Positions 50,480 to 61,484 of a stretch of DNA of 64,000 nucleotides are shown here, in pieces. The notes beneath the pieces were generated by a model that saw only the letters and a program-made list of their open reading frames with translations, searched no databases and was not told where the DNA came from. The position numbers and the translations under genes are program-made. How positions within the stretch are numbered: position 1 is the first letter of the stretch; each line of letters begins with the position of its first letter. Origin of the DNA: Zygaena filipendulae (taxonomy: Eukaryota > Arthropoda > Insecta > Lepidoptera > Zygaenidae); assembly GCA_907165275.2 (NCBI GenBank), contig OU015672.1, positions 4,570,501-4,634,500 on the forward strand, given 5' to 3'.

Positions 50480-50660
50480 TAACTTAAATATCATAAATGC
50501 GAAAGTGACTTTTATTAAGTAGTTTGTTAAGCTTTCACACCTTAACTACTTAACCGATCATCATGAAATTTTGCATAAAAGGACATAAGGCACTTTTTTA
50601 CCAGAATCCCCGCAGGAACTCAGAGATTCATGCTGATAGAACCGCGGAAGGAAGGCTATT
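50480..50660 (-). repeat. SINE-like repeat, reverse, diverged
   Basis: ATCATAAATGCGAAAGTGAC, GATCATCATGAAATTTTGC, CCGCAGGAACTCAGAG. Confidence 0.5.
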
Positions 50661-51730
50661 TGATCTGGATATTATCTAGTCACGAGTGATTTAAGTCTTG
50701 GAATAGACCTTAGGGTTCTTTTTGTCCTAATTCGAAAATTAATGCGGGGTAAACCGTAGGGGTTTCTAATTTAATAATAATAAAAATTCTAACATGTTAT
50801 AGCAAAAATATTGTATCTATAGTATATAGTGGTTAACTTGTCGACGAAACCACTAAACCAAACCACAAGGATATTGTTGACATTTTTTTTTGCAACGATA
50901 AATTATACCAACGTAGTAACGTTCTACAACATTATCTAATAACATTAGCATTAACATTGATTTAACGACGAATCATCATTGTCAATGTTATTACGTATAG
51001 ATAAAAACTAGCTGCAGTGCCCGCGGTTTCACCCGCGTGAGTTTACAAACACAATACAAATTACAGACATAGGTAATACAATCCTTGAAATAATAGTTAT
51101 TCCAACGGCGAGCCATGTTTTTTGAGGTTTTGTGAGACTTATCTATTTAAGTATTTTTCAATAATTAAAAAAAACATAGTTAGGTACGTGTTTATTATTT
51201 TTTTTATTTTACTGATGGACTTTGAGAATTTTGATTTTCATACTCTGGAATCATGCCTATTGATTTTTGTTATGGTAACGAGTAACGACACCCTAACGAC
51301 ATAGTCCAATGGTGTTGTCAATATAGGTAATAATGGATCAATTGCCTGCAGTGACCAAGGGTCGATCGATACTTGATCGTGTGGAGTCAACAACGAGGTA
51401 CAGTACCTACCTAACTAATTTGTTTTCATGCTTATGAATCAGTTAAACATAGGACGATGCGACCTTATTACATTGTAGCCATTTGTGGGACTTATTGTCC
51501 ACAAATCGTTCCAGAACCAGTTGGGGTTGGCGAGAGTATCTATGGCGTAGCCACATCACATAATTGGCCGATTGAAAGTAACATACGGTAATATCTATGA
51601 TTCGCCGCGCCGGCCGCTGCCGCGGTCAAAAACGTACGAAATAATGTACCAAAATATTGAGTACATATAGAGCGAACACGTAATTTCATCTCTTTAATGA
51701 TTAATTCGCATTAATTCATTTTATATTATT

Positions 51731-51962
51731 ACTAGCTATCCCGCGCGGTTTCACCCGCGATAATTTCGAAGTTCCCGCGGAATTGTTCCATACAAACTTT
51801 GCAACCCCTTTTCATCCCTTCAGGGTTTGAATTTTCAAAAATTCTTTCTTATCTGATGCCTACGTCATAAAAAGAACACACCCACCAAGTTTCAGGTCTC
51901 TACGATCAGCGGTTTAGGCTATGCGTTGATCCATCAGTCATTCAGGACAAAGGATTTTATAT
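51731..51962 (+). repeat. SINE-like repeat, forward, CTGAATGACTGATGG subfamily
   Basis: CTAGCTATCCCGCGCGG, TTTCACCCGCGATAATTTC, AACCCCTTTTCATCCC, AACACACCCACCAAG, GATCAGCGGTTTAGGC and GATCCATCAGTCATTCAGG. Near-identical in reverse to 19932-20174 and 33586-33825. Confidence 0.8.
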
Positions 51963-51965
51963 ACA

Positions 51966-52160
51966 ACTAGCTGTGCCCTGCGGTTTCACCCGCATGAGTT
52001 TCGGAATTCCCGCAGGAACTCCCTTTAGGGGGATGAAAAATAAATAGCCGATTCTCAGGCTTACTGAATATGCATAAAAAATTTCATGAGAATCGGTCAA
52101 GCCGTTTCCGAGGAGTATGGGAACGAACATTGTGACACGAGAATTTTATATATAAGATAT
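51966..52160 (+). repeat. SINE-like repeat, forward
   Basis: ACTAGCTGTGCCCTGCGG, TTTCACCCGCATGAG, GAGAATCGGTCAAGCCG, GAACATTGTGACACGAG, end TTTTATATATAAGATATAG. A MITE starts a few bases further on. Confidence 0.7.
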
Positions 52161-52166
52161 AGATTA

Positions 52167-52661
52167 AGCTGCTTTCAGACTACGCTATACTATAGTGCCA
52201 TAAAGTATAGCAAAGAAGGACCTAATGCTATACTATATAGCATGGCGTTCACATTACGCGATATTATCGCAAGCATTTATAGTATATAGCAAGCTCAGTT
52301 GACCGCGATCTTTGAAGAGTGTGCACAGTTGCACAGCACACATCATGATCGATACAATGGATTTAATACTGGATCTTGAAAGCTCATCGAGCGATGATGA
52401 CAATGCGGAATTTGACACTATGGTTTGGTGGTTTCGCTTGCGGGACGGCCGGGGGTGAGGGAGGAGGAAAAGGGCGGCGCGTGATATAGCACAGCATGAA
52501 CACAGCGCATCGCACCAATTTTATAGCGTATAGTAAGCCAATAATATATAGTACAGTACAGTGTGAACGTGTCCATAACAATGCATGGTGCGCGATATTG
52601 TTGTACTATGAGCTATATACTATATGCTATTATATTATAGCGTAGTCTGAAAGCAGCTTTA
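52167..52661. mobile_element. MITE, 495 bp, with AGCTGCTTTCAGACTACGC ends
   Basis: AGCTGCTTTCAGACTACGCT at the left and AGCGTAGTCTGAAAGCAGCT at the right: about 25-bp inverted termini. AGATTA flanks both ends (52161-52166 and 52662-52667). The body is rich in TATAGTATA and TATATAGC motifs. No ORF. Confidence 0.78.
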
Positions 52662-53115
52662 AGATTATTATATCTTGCGGGCTGGGCTATATTTTCTTGA
52701 ATAATGTATTATATTCATATATGTATATAATACATTATCTTTTTCGGTCGGTCACGGTCGTTGGCGGTACAGCGATCTCCGCTGATTCTTATCGTAAAAA
52801 TATTTATTAACACATTTTAGTGAATCCAAAGTTTAATTACTGTAAATTGGTGAATAATAAGTTACACACATTGTTAGCAAAGTTCTAAGTTGTTTTTAAG
52901 TGCTAATATTTACAAATTAAAATATATAGACTGTTGTAAGCATAAAATAAACATCTACCTGTCGATAAAAATAAAAATAAAACTTATGTTGTGGACTTAT
53001 AAAATTTAGTAAAGTATTTCGTTAGCTGTTCTTCACTCTTATCTTTTTGTGTAGATTGTTTTGCGACATACAGGGTGTTCGTTTCCGTATATTCAGTTTG
53101 AGCAAATTTTTTGCA

Positions 53116-54144
53116 ATGGCAAAATGTAGTGCATGCGGCAAGTTTATGCCAGCTGCAGATATCGTTAAATGCTGTAAGTGCCCGTCCAGCTTCCATCGAG
53201 GTTGTGCGGCAATACCGGCCTCGACGCGTGTATCTTCGACCTGGCTTTGTCCTGCCTGTAAGACTCGGGCACCTAAGGAGGACAGCATACTAACACCTCC
53301 CGTGAGGAGTACTCGTGCTGGCTCCATTCCTGCCGGTTCGGGTGGTTCAACGGGATCTTACTGCGAGAGATCTTCTCCCGCTGTCGAGGAATCAGAGTTG
53401 GACTTAGCACTCGAGATACGCTCGCTCAGGTTAGAGTTGGGGGAGATGAGAGGGGAGCTGAAAGAGTGTCGCCAGGAGATAGCGGATTTCAAGTCTGACC
53501 TGCAATCCTGTCACAGCCGAATGGACGCTCTGGAGTCGCGCGTTTCTGTCATCGAAGAGAAAATTACCGACTTTGTGAATTCTCCACGCGACGTCGCCCT
53601 TCTCAACGACACGATCGCCGATCTGAAGATGCGACTAAATGAAAAGGAGCAAGATGCTCTCATGAATGACGTTGAGATCGTGGGCATACCGGAGGGGGGT
53701 GCGGAGGATGCTGCGCACGTTGCCTCGCTCGTCGCTGCTAAGTTGGGTGTGGAGCTGGACGAGCGCGACGTGGTGTTCGCGGCGCGTATGGGTCGCGCGA
53801 GGCGTGTGCTCGCGGGGGGCGAGATGCCGCGGCCGCGCGCTGTTGTGGTGCGGTTCACTCGGCGCGCCCCGCGGGACCGCCTGCTTCGGGCGGCACGCGT
53901 GCGCCGCGGGCTCACCACCTCCGACCTGGAGCTGCCCGGCGCGACTAACCGCGTCTACATTAACGAGCGCCTCTCCCATCACAATAGAAACCTGTTCCGC
54001 AGGACGCGGGAGGCTGCCGGTGGTGCGGGGTGGAAATACGCATGGACGGGCGACGGAAAAATCTTTGCAAGGAGGGATGAGGGAAAACCCGTCGCAAGAA
54101 TCAGATCGGAACTAGACTTGCAAAAATTTTTTCCGAGTGTTTAG
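53116..54144 (+). CDS. LINE ORF1 (PHD finger and coiled-coil RNA-binding protein)
   Basis: 342 residues from ATG 53116 (GCAATGGCA context); the frame is open further upstream without ATG. Residues 4-48: C4HC3 PHD-type zinc finger (CSACGKF, KCCKCPSSFHRGC, WLCPACK). Then a Ser/Pro/Gly-rich linker and a heptad coiled coil at about 95-155 (LRLELGEMRGELKECRQEI). The C-terminal half (DVEIVGIPEGG, VVFAARMGRARR, RAVVVRFTRRAPRDRLLRA, NRVYINERLSHHNRNLF, WKYAWTGDGKIFARRD) resembles the RNA-binding region of LINE-1-type ORF1 proteins. It would bind element RNA. The C-terminal part has strikingly high GC relative to its surroundings. Confidence 0.84.
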   Translation: MAKCSACGKFMPAADIVKCCKCPSSFHRGCAAIPASTRVSSTWLCPACKTRAPKEDSILTPPVRSTRAGSIPAGSGGSTGSYCERSSPAVEESELDLALEIRSLRLELGEMRGELKECRQEIADFKSDLQSCHSRMDALESRVSVIEEKITDFVNSPRDVALLNDTIADLKMRLNEKEQDALMNDVEIVGIPEGGAEDAAHVASLVAAKLGVELDERDVVFAARMGRARRVLAGGEMPRPRAVVVRFTRRAPRDRLLRAARVRRGLTTSDLELPGATNRVYINERLSHHNRNLFRRTREAAGGAGWKYAWTGDGKIFARRDEGKPVARIRSELDLQKFFPSV

Positions 54145-54194
54145 GTTTAATTGCGTGTCTGTCTGAGATTAGTGTAGATATAAATATAAGTATT

Positions 54195-54743
54195 ACTTTG
54201 GTCTGTGTATCTTTATGGGCGGAGGCAGCTACGGATGTTTGGTGTTTTTGTTGTGTTGTTATAATAGTATATTGTGTATATTGTTGTAATAACTGTTGTA
54301 TAAGTATTATATATATAATCGATGTATGTATATTAATTCCTGCTATGATGAGTTATTTGTGTAGTATATATTTTGTTTCGATATTCTATCGTATGTCATT
54401 TGTTGTATTTTATTTACCTACTATGATCAAGTCTGTACATACTGGTTATTTTTGTAAAATATATATATTGTATGTTGTTTTGTGCAGTTACTTACTCGTT
54501 TTTGTGTCACTGCCGTGCGGGTACTCGCCTACAGCGATACAAACAAATGTATGTTCTCACTTGTACCCAGTAGGGTTGAGCAGATATTGTCACTCAGTGT
54601 TAGTGCTTAATAAAATAGCAAAGATCACATCCTATGGCGTCTTATTATTGAATTTGATTGCAGCACCTTTTTCAGTGCTGCCAACTTCTTATTATTTTTT
54701 GTTTTCTATAAAAACATTTTATTTTTATTTTCGTGACGGCTAA
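54195..54743 (+). CDS. Open hydrophobic frame between LINE ORF1 and ORF2
   Basis: About 180 codons without a stop, first ATG at 54345, ending TAA 54741-54743 inside the start of ORF2. Rich in V, I, Y, F, C (SYLCSIYFVSIFYRMSFVVF), so the product would be membrane-like. The region is T-rich, which both suppresses stops and yields hydrophobic codons, so it may be chance. It overlaps the open ORF2 frame from 54712 to 54743. Confidence 0.25.
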   Translation, partial: TLVCVSLWAEAATDVWCFCCVVIIVYCVYCCNNCCISIIYIIDVCILIPAMMSYLCSIYFVSIFYRMSFVVFYLPTMIKSVHTGYFCKIYILYVVLCSYLLVFVSLPCGYSPTAIQTNVCSHLYPVGLSRYCHSVLVLNKIAKITSYGVLLLNLIAAPFSVLPTSYYFLFSIKTFYFYFRDG

Positions 54744-57612
54744 GAAATATTTCAAAGTTGGTTTGTTGAATGCAGGTTCTTTGGGCACAAATCATGACGA
54801 TTTCATCGTCGCCCTGCAAACAAGTCAGGTAGATGTGTTAGCGATAAACGAGACGTGGCTGCGCGAGGGGGAGGAGGGCCGCGCGCCCGTCGTGCCCGGC
54901 TATCGACTGCGACACGTGCCGCGCCCGCTGCATGTGCGGGGCGGCCGGGGCGGGGGCGTGGGATTTTATATTAAACGCGGTGTCAACGCTAGTATTTTCA
55001 AGAACCCATCCACTCCACGCTCCGCGGTTGAGCAGATGTGGTTGACATTAAATCTTAATTCGTTTAAACTGGCAATAGGTACCGCGTATCGTCCCCCTTG
55101 GTTGGATGCCAATCAGTTTCTAGATTCTATTACTGATACTATTACAACATTATCTTTTTGTGATGGCCTTGTTGTGATGGGTGATTTTAATATTAATATT
55201 ATGAATCCTAGTGACACAGGCTTGAGAGGGTTGGACGCTTTCTGCAGTAGTTTGGGACTCAGTCAGATGGTTGCGACGCCTACGCATTTCACAAGTCACA
55301 GCCAAACCCTGATAGATTTTGTCCTGTGCTCGGATGTCGGGGTTCATCAAGTCCTCGTAAATCATCTACCATCTATAAGCAGTCACGCTCTTATTACATG
55401 TGAGCTACAAATTAAGAGACAGATAAACTCAAACACTAACTTTAAGTATCGATCACTCACTAATATACCCATTGATATTTTTAATAGTGAATTGACTAAA
55501 CTTGATAACTCACTGACGTCGCTGAATGGCGTGAATTCTATGTTGGAGGTGTATAATGTGGGAGTTTTGGAGATATTTGATAAATATGCACCTTTACAAA
55601 ATTCGAAGTTTAAAAACCGTAACTATCCTTGGTTAACGGACAACGTGAGATTTATGATGCATTTGAGAGATAAGGCTTACCGTGAATTCCGTAAGACGAA
55701 GCTGGAATCGAAAAAGGAATACTATATTGACTTAAAGCGGCTGGTCAAAGTAGCACTCTATAGAGAAAAAGTTGCATACTTCAATCATAATATAAACAGT
55801 AAATTGAATGATTCCAAAGCTTTATGGAAGAATCTTAAATCCACCCTGTTGCCAGCTAATAAAAATTTCGACCTACCGCCAAGCTTCGATGACCCTGACA
55901 AAATTAATGATCATTTTTTGAATGTCTCCGGTAATTCCGATGTTCCTATCTCAACCTTAACCTACTATGAGTTTCAACGTTTTGGCGAGCATGTTTTCAC
56001 TTTGCGTCGAGCTGACGAGGAAACGATAGCTAAGATTTTACTAAAATTACGATCGAACGCGGAAGGTACCGATGAAATTTCTCTCAACATGCTTATTTTA
56101 ACCATGCCACAAATGTTAAAATCTATCACCAGTTTGATAAATAGTTCCATTGAGTCTTCCACTTTTCCAATGACCTGGAAGACTGCAATTGTAAAACCCC
56201 TGCCAAAGACAAGCAACCCTTCTGACCTCAAGGACCTCCGCCCAATTAGCATTCTTCCATGTCTTTCAAAGATATTGGAAAAAGTTGTGTGCTCACAACT
56301 CACTAAATATCTGGAAGATAATAGAATATTGCCAGATGTTCAGTCAGGTTTCAGAAAGGGAAGAGGCACCTCCACGGCACTGCTGGATGTTACTGACAAC
56401 ATCCTCACGGCTAATAGTGTTGGCATGTGCACGGCGTTGGTTCTCCTTGACTTTTCGAGGGCTTTTGACTCCATAAATATTCCTCTACTGCTCTCCAAGC
56501 TTAGTTACTACGGATTCGATGCAGCGACTGTAAAATGGTTCGACAGTTATTTAAAGGAACGCGCTCAGTTTGTTCAACTGTCGCAATCAGGTGGTCGTAC
56601 TATGAGGTCAAAAGTGCGCCCGCTTCTAAGAGGGGTACCACAGGGATCTATTTTGGGCCCTCTCTTGTTCATAATTTACTCAGCAGACATATCCAGCGTT
56701 ATACATCACTGCAAATATCACATTTATGCTGATGATGTGCAAATATATTTATCTTTTAAACCATCTGATTTCAATGACGCTGTAAGCCTAATCAATGCTG
56801 ATCTCAGTAGGATAGCATCGTGGTCTGCGGGCAACTGTCTTAATCTTAATCCTGCCAAAACCAAATACATCATGCTTGGTACTAGGAGAAGGTTAGCTAG
56901 TATGCCGCAACTTGACTTATTATTGTCAGGGCAGCCAATTGAAAGGGTATCTGAAGTGCGTAACCTGGGTTTGGTTGTGGACGAGGATTTAAGGTTTGAA
57001 AAATACATCTCAAAGGTCGTGCGCAACTGTTTCTACAGACTGAAAATTTTGTATAAACTCCGTCCGTTTATTAATAAAAAGCTGCGTATCCAATTAGTAG
57101 AAACGTTAGTTCTTTCGAAGCTGAATTATGCAGATACGGTGTATGGCCCACGACTGTATAAAAAGACTAACAATGTACTACAAAGAGTGCAAAACGCCTG
57201 TGCGCGATATTGTTTTGACATACCCTCACGCAGTCATGTAACTCCTTTTCTGAATGCACACAAGATCATGAAGATCAAATCAAGACGCAAATTGCATCTG
57301 GCTTGTTTACTGTTCAATCTTCTGGAATCCAAATCTCCAGCGTACTTGTATGAGAAATTAACCTGGATCGGGGCAAACAGATGCACGGGGCGTAGACAGT
57401 GCTCGCAGCAGCTGAGTTTGCAGCGCGGCGGCACGGCAGCTTTCCGTGGAAGCTTCCGGTACGCAGCCTCCAGATGCTGGAATAATATACCACCGCCTAT
57501 TAGAAACATGAAAACCGTAAACAGTTTCAAGAAAGCACTCAAATCCTACTTAATCGATCTACAGACCAAATATGAAAATTTTGCTAACGATAAAAATGAA
57601 TCTTTTATTTAA
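54712..57612 (+). CDS. LINE ORF2 (endonuclease and reverse transcriptase)
   Basis: About 960 residues, counted here from GTG 54733. APE-type endonuclease: VGLLNAGSLG, LAINETWLREG, GTAYRPPWL, VVMGDFNIN, TLIDFVLCSD, SSHALITC. Reverse transcriptase: LKDLRPISILPCLSKILEKV, QSGFRKGRGTSTALL, LVLLDFSRAFDSI, RGVPQGSILGPLLF, and catalytic YADDVQIY at 665-672. C-terminal region with LRNARKY-like RVQNACARYCFDI. It nicks target DNA and copies the RNA there. The first in-frame ATG is about 100 codons in, beyond endonuclease motifs, so translation must begin at a non-ATG codon, by reinitiation or by frameshift from the upstream frame. Confidence 0.88.
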   Translation, partial: KHFIFIFVTAKKYFKVGLLNAGSLGTNHDDFIVALQTSQVDVLAINETWLREGEEGRAPVVPGYRLRHVPRPLHVRGGRGGGVGFYIKRGVNASIFKNPSTPRSAVEQMWLTLNLNSFKLAIGTAYRPPWLDANQFLDSITDTITTLSFCDGLVVMGDFNINIMNPSDTGLRGLDAFCSSLGLSQMVATPTHFTSHSQTLIDFVLCSDVGVHQVLVNHLPSISSHALITCELQIKRQINSNTNFKYRSLTNIPIDIFNSELTKLDNSLTSLNGVNSMLEVYNVGVLEIFDKYAPLQNSKFKNRNYPWLTDNVRFMMHLRDKAYREFRKTKLESKKEYYIDLKRLVKVALYREKVAYFNHNINSKLNDSKALWKNLKSTLLPANKNFDLPPSFDDPDKINDHFLNVSGNSDVPISTLTYYEFQRFGEHVFTLRRADEETIAKILLKLRSNAEGTDEISLNMLILTMPQMLKSITSLINSSIESSTFPMTWKTAIVKPLPKTSNPSDLKDLRPISILPCLSKILEKVVCSQLTKYLEDNRILPDVQSGFRKGRGTSTALLDVTDNILTANSVGMCTALVLLDFSRAFDSINIPLLLSKLSYYGFDAATVKWFDSYLKERAQFVQLSQSGGRTMRSKVRPLLRGVPQGSILGPLLFIIYSADISSVIHHCKYHIYADDVQIYLSFKPSDFNDAVSLINADLSRIASWSAGNCLNLNPAKTKYIMLGTRRRLASMPQLDLLLSGQPIERVSEVRNLGLVVDEDLRFEKYISKVVRNCFYRLKILYKLRPFINKKLRIQLVETLVLSKLNYADTVYGPRLYKKTNNVLQRVQNACARYCFDIPSRSHVTPFLNAHKIMKIKSRRKLHLACLLFNLLESKSPAYLYEKLTWIGANRCTGRRQCSQQLSLQRGGTAAFRGSFRYAASRCWNNIPPPIRNMKTVNSFKKALKSYLIDLQTKYENFANDKNESFI

Positions 57613-59235
57613 TTTAATATTTATGTTACTTACATAATATCAGCCGGTTCGTTCGACACACATTTTCCACATCTGGGGCCGTTGCCGGAGCTGTGAGCAC
57701 CGCGGAATAAATATCGTCGTCTGCCGTTGTTTTCATAACCTCTACGAAATCGCGTACTATTGAAATTTGAGTCTTTGTGCCCGAGCGGACTTATTCAAGC
57801 GTCGTGGCTGAGTGCCGCCGGTCATTTACTGGTTTAACACACCTACCGCCTATGTCTTCATTAGTATATTATGTTAGTGTGTGCTATAAATATATATATT
57901 GTTATTGTCCTCTTATTTTATCTTATTGTTGTGACTATCTGTATTATAATATATATGCAGTGTCTGGTTCCACGACATAAGCTTATGGCTTGGTGTGGGA
58001 TCGAGTGGATCTTTGTGTTGTGTAGTGGGTTATTATTATTATTATTACTATTTATTATATTATCTGTCTGCCTGCGCCCGTGACGCCTCCGAAAGGCTCC
58101 AGCGGAAGATCAGCGTCGGGTGGTCTTTGCACCACCTGGCTAATGCTGAGCTGGCCGCCTTTTTGCCGCAACACAGTTCTCCCGGTACAGTTATGATATT
58201 TTGGCGTTTGGGAAGCAGTCCCTCATTCATGTTTTTTTAAATTGTAACTTGTAACTGTATGTTGTAACTATCCATGTGTTGTGTCAAATAAAGTTTTTTC
58301 AATTTCAATTCAATTTCAATTTATTATATCAACTAGCTGACCCGACAGCCAGAGCTCTGTGCGGTTTTTAATATCAAAAAATTATTTTCATTCTGTTCAC
58401 ATTTTCCAAATTTCTCTTTTTCCATAAACCATTTCCGTATTAACTAAAATGCCAAATCGGTTCAAGCATTCTTAGTGATGCGCTTACCAATGAACAGAAA
58501 TTATTTTTTACTTAGGTAGTACGTAAAGATTGGGTAGATAAAGAAATAATGAGATGGGATTAGGATGAGAATAGAATATCTACTGATTACCTATATCTTC
58601 CTTTAGTATGCCCCTTGTCGACACTCTGCATAATCCTGACAGTGGCGCTAGGGCATTTCAAATCACACAAGCAGTTAAAAAGATAAACATACCAGAGAAG
58701 TGAGACTGAGGTAGTAGCTATATATAACAGATAATGACGGTGACAGTATAAAATAATATTATATTAGGCACGAGCTGCAGTAATAGTTTGTGTCATTACA
58801 CACAGACCCGGAAAGTACTTAATTAAGTGGTAATTAAACATATATGCAGGTAAGTACAGGGAAATTGCTTAAAATTGTATTTTGCTTAAAATTGTATTTT
58901 AGTATTTGAAATCTTATTTAAGGTCTTATTTTGAGCGCGATCGACCTCCACAAAGAGGATATAACCACTACGGACCTCGAGGCGTAGGTATGGAGGTGGT
59001 AAGGTGCATCATTTTTGACTAGCTGACCTAAGCCCCTAATCGCCCTGTAAGTATCTAGACAGTCATAAAAAGGAAAGTAGATGTTTTAGGAAAATAGTAA
59101 TTTTGTGAAAACCGAGTAGCCGTTTTATGCAAGTGGATGTTTTAGGGAAGTGGTCATTATCGACCTAAAGGTACTGAAGCATGATAAATACGTCAAGCAT
59201 AAGCGTTCTACCGAAAAAAATGTTAAATATTGTTT

Positions 59236-59321
59236 AAAACCAAGTCAGTTATTTTAATTAGTACCTAGTCTATGAGGTACTTTCATAGATAGGTACTAAA
59301 TAAAATAACTGACTTAGTTTT
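59236..59321. repeat. Short foldback element
   Basis: CCAAGTCAGTTATTTTAATT and AGTACCTA pair with TAGGTACT and AAATAAAATAACTGACTTAG around a short loop. Confidence 0.7.
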
Positions 59322-60399
59322 AGGTAAACACTAGGCATCAACCTATTAACATTCAACAGCTTGTGATAAAGGACGTTAAATATTGGTGTTGCTTTTAATA
59401 GATAGGTACAATTACCTATCTATTAAATTTATTTGTTAGTATTAAATCCAAAATCAAATGTCAGAAAAACAGAAATAACAAGAATTAGTTATAAGAGTTG
59501 AAGTCGAAGTTATCTCACATTGCGTCTCAACAAAAGTTCCAGTTAACCAACTTGGTAAGAAGGAAGTTGCCAAAAATAATTTGTAACTTACTCAACACGG
59601 CTACCATAACTTGATTCATCTTGCTGCCTTCGGAGCAATAATTTTTTACTTTATACTTTAACATTTTGATTTCACTAGTTTAATTTGAGCAAAATTTTAT
59701 TAACCACCAAAATAATGCTTTGAAATTCTCTATTAAATTAAACTAATATTAATAACTATTTATTACAATTATTATTGATTTAAAAAAAGAATAGGTAAGT
59801 TGATAAATATCGTATTATTTTTCTAATTCACTTTGATTTTTTACCAAGCGCGCCGTGCATCTTTTACGTGGAGCGAGCTTGGGCTCCTACGGATTATCTT
59901 TGAATGGGCACAGGCCAGTGGGTAGTGGGTACATCATGGGTAGCTATTCTTCTTCGCTCTATGGACATAGGCAGTAGTTACCATTGTGTCGCTACCGCAG
60001 TTCTGTGAAGCAGCAAGTCGGACTCTGATGGATTTTTTAACAGTGCATGCAGTGCTTCGGAAACATTTGGTGTACAATAATTGTGTTCTAGATTACAAAT
60101 TGAGTTATACCTATACATTAATATCGAAAAGAAAATATTTGTTTTTTTTTTATTGTTTCTTTTTTTGTAATTTAGGTATGAACTCGAATAGTACCTACCT
60201 ACCTAGATACTGAACTGTACCTAATAGGGTACATTGACTCTGGTATAAATGAAGATATTTATTCATTCACCGCATTCGCCGTTCTAAGGGTTCTCAGGAA
60301 ATTGTTAACATAGGCAACGCGTGCGTTAATTACCGGTCCACAGTCATTCAAGCTAGAGCTATTTATATCTCCATTCGTCACTAATATTAGCAATAATGA

Positions 60400-60700
60400 A
60401 ATGAAATGAATGAATGAAATGAAAAACACTTTATTGAACACCACAAACAGTACAATAATGTTAATTCAACTTAATTCACAACCATGGCTTGTCCGGCTCG
60501 TTTTGTGCGTGTGCGTTTGTTGGGTTTCAAATTCAAGTTGATATTGTCCAACACACACAGCCTACAACGCTATCACCTCTAGGCTTTACCCACTGGCTTA
60601 CCTACGGTTACCTTGTGGCGGGTCCTGGGGAGGCACGATTTGACGGGAGGAGGAAAGTGTCCCTTTGTTACCTAACGTTCGTTCTTTGGCATTAATTTTA
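60400..60700 (-). repeat. LINE 3' tail, reverse (probable)
   Basis: GAAATGAATGAATGAAATG followed by AAAACACTTTATTGAACACC is a reversed AATAAA tail with simple repeat. GC-richer sequence to about 60690 (GGCGGGTCCTGGGGAGGCAC) may belong to it. Confidence 0.45.
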
Positions 60701-61484
60701 GTGAGCTGTTTCCGTCACATTTCGTCAGCATATGATTTTATTCCATGACCCTCTGAGCGATCAATGCGGTTATATCTATGCTTATTAATTCCATGTTCAC
60801 AACTTGATCGCTGCATGCATGTGATGTTGTCTATTTCTAAATTTAAAATTTAGATAAATATTCGGCCCACGCAATTTATAGATTCTAACAAACTCGTCTG
60901 CTGCGCCGTCATTAAGTGCAGGTCGTTTCTATTTATCTAACGCACTACTAACGGTCCTATCACCTATGTGATCGATCACTATTCACTTTGAAACTCCAAT
61001 CCCAGGTACATCGTATACTGGTTATAAGATTGCACGATCTATCCGGCAGAAATTCTCTGAACAGTTTTTTAACTCTGAGCTTTGCCCTTATAGTTATGTA
61101 AAAGGTAATAAATGAAAAAAATAAGTGAATTCATTGTACAATTTATTGTGTGCAATTAGGTAGGTACTCGCATTTACGAGTGGGTGTAGGTTGCTACTAC
61201 CTACGTTTTTAGAATACAATTTGTGAATTGGACATATTCTACATTTTTTTGGCATGAGTTTCTTCCCGCTACCTAGGTCTCACCTAGGTATCTACTCATA
61301 CTAAAAATCTGCCCGTTATTATGAATTCTTACATATTTACATTCTTCTTCCTAGTCGTTATCACTCTTGGCAGAGTGGTCGTGGACATCACGTTGGGTTT
61401 TACTACTGGTGGCACGTCGAACAGTTTTACATAACATATTTACATAATATTAGATATGTATATATTTTGAGATACAATCTATAG

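Larger units (their letters stand above)
49681..52160. other. Upstream region of the sugar transporter
   Basis: Should hold the missing first exon and promoter of the minus-strand transporter, but I could not identify either. Contains several SINE-like repeats (50480-50660 reverse; 51008, 51731 and 51966 forward). Confidence 0.5.
52675..58320 (+). mobile_element. Full-length CR1-group LINE with intact ORFs
   Basis: Flanked by TTATTATATC at 52665-52674 and 58321-58330, a 10-bp target duplication that sets the 5.65-kb limits. Order: about 440-base 5' UTR, ORF1 with PHD finger (53116-54144), a T-rich 590-base spacer, ORF2 with endonuclease and reverse transcriptase (54712-57612), and a 700-base 3' UTR with TTA repeats, AATAAA near 58287 and a CAATTT tail instead of poly(A). 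The PHD-type ORF1, APE endonuclease and short-repeat tail place it in the CR1/Jockey assemblage, nearer CR1. Both ORFs are unbroken, so the insertion is recent. It interrupts no traced exon; it lies upstream of the minus-strand transporter. Confidence 0.87.

Noticed and set aside
53511..53982. Minus-strand ORFs of 115-135 codons
   Set aside because: Antisense shadows of LINE ORF1, rich in Arg/Ala from GC-rich sense codons.
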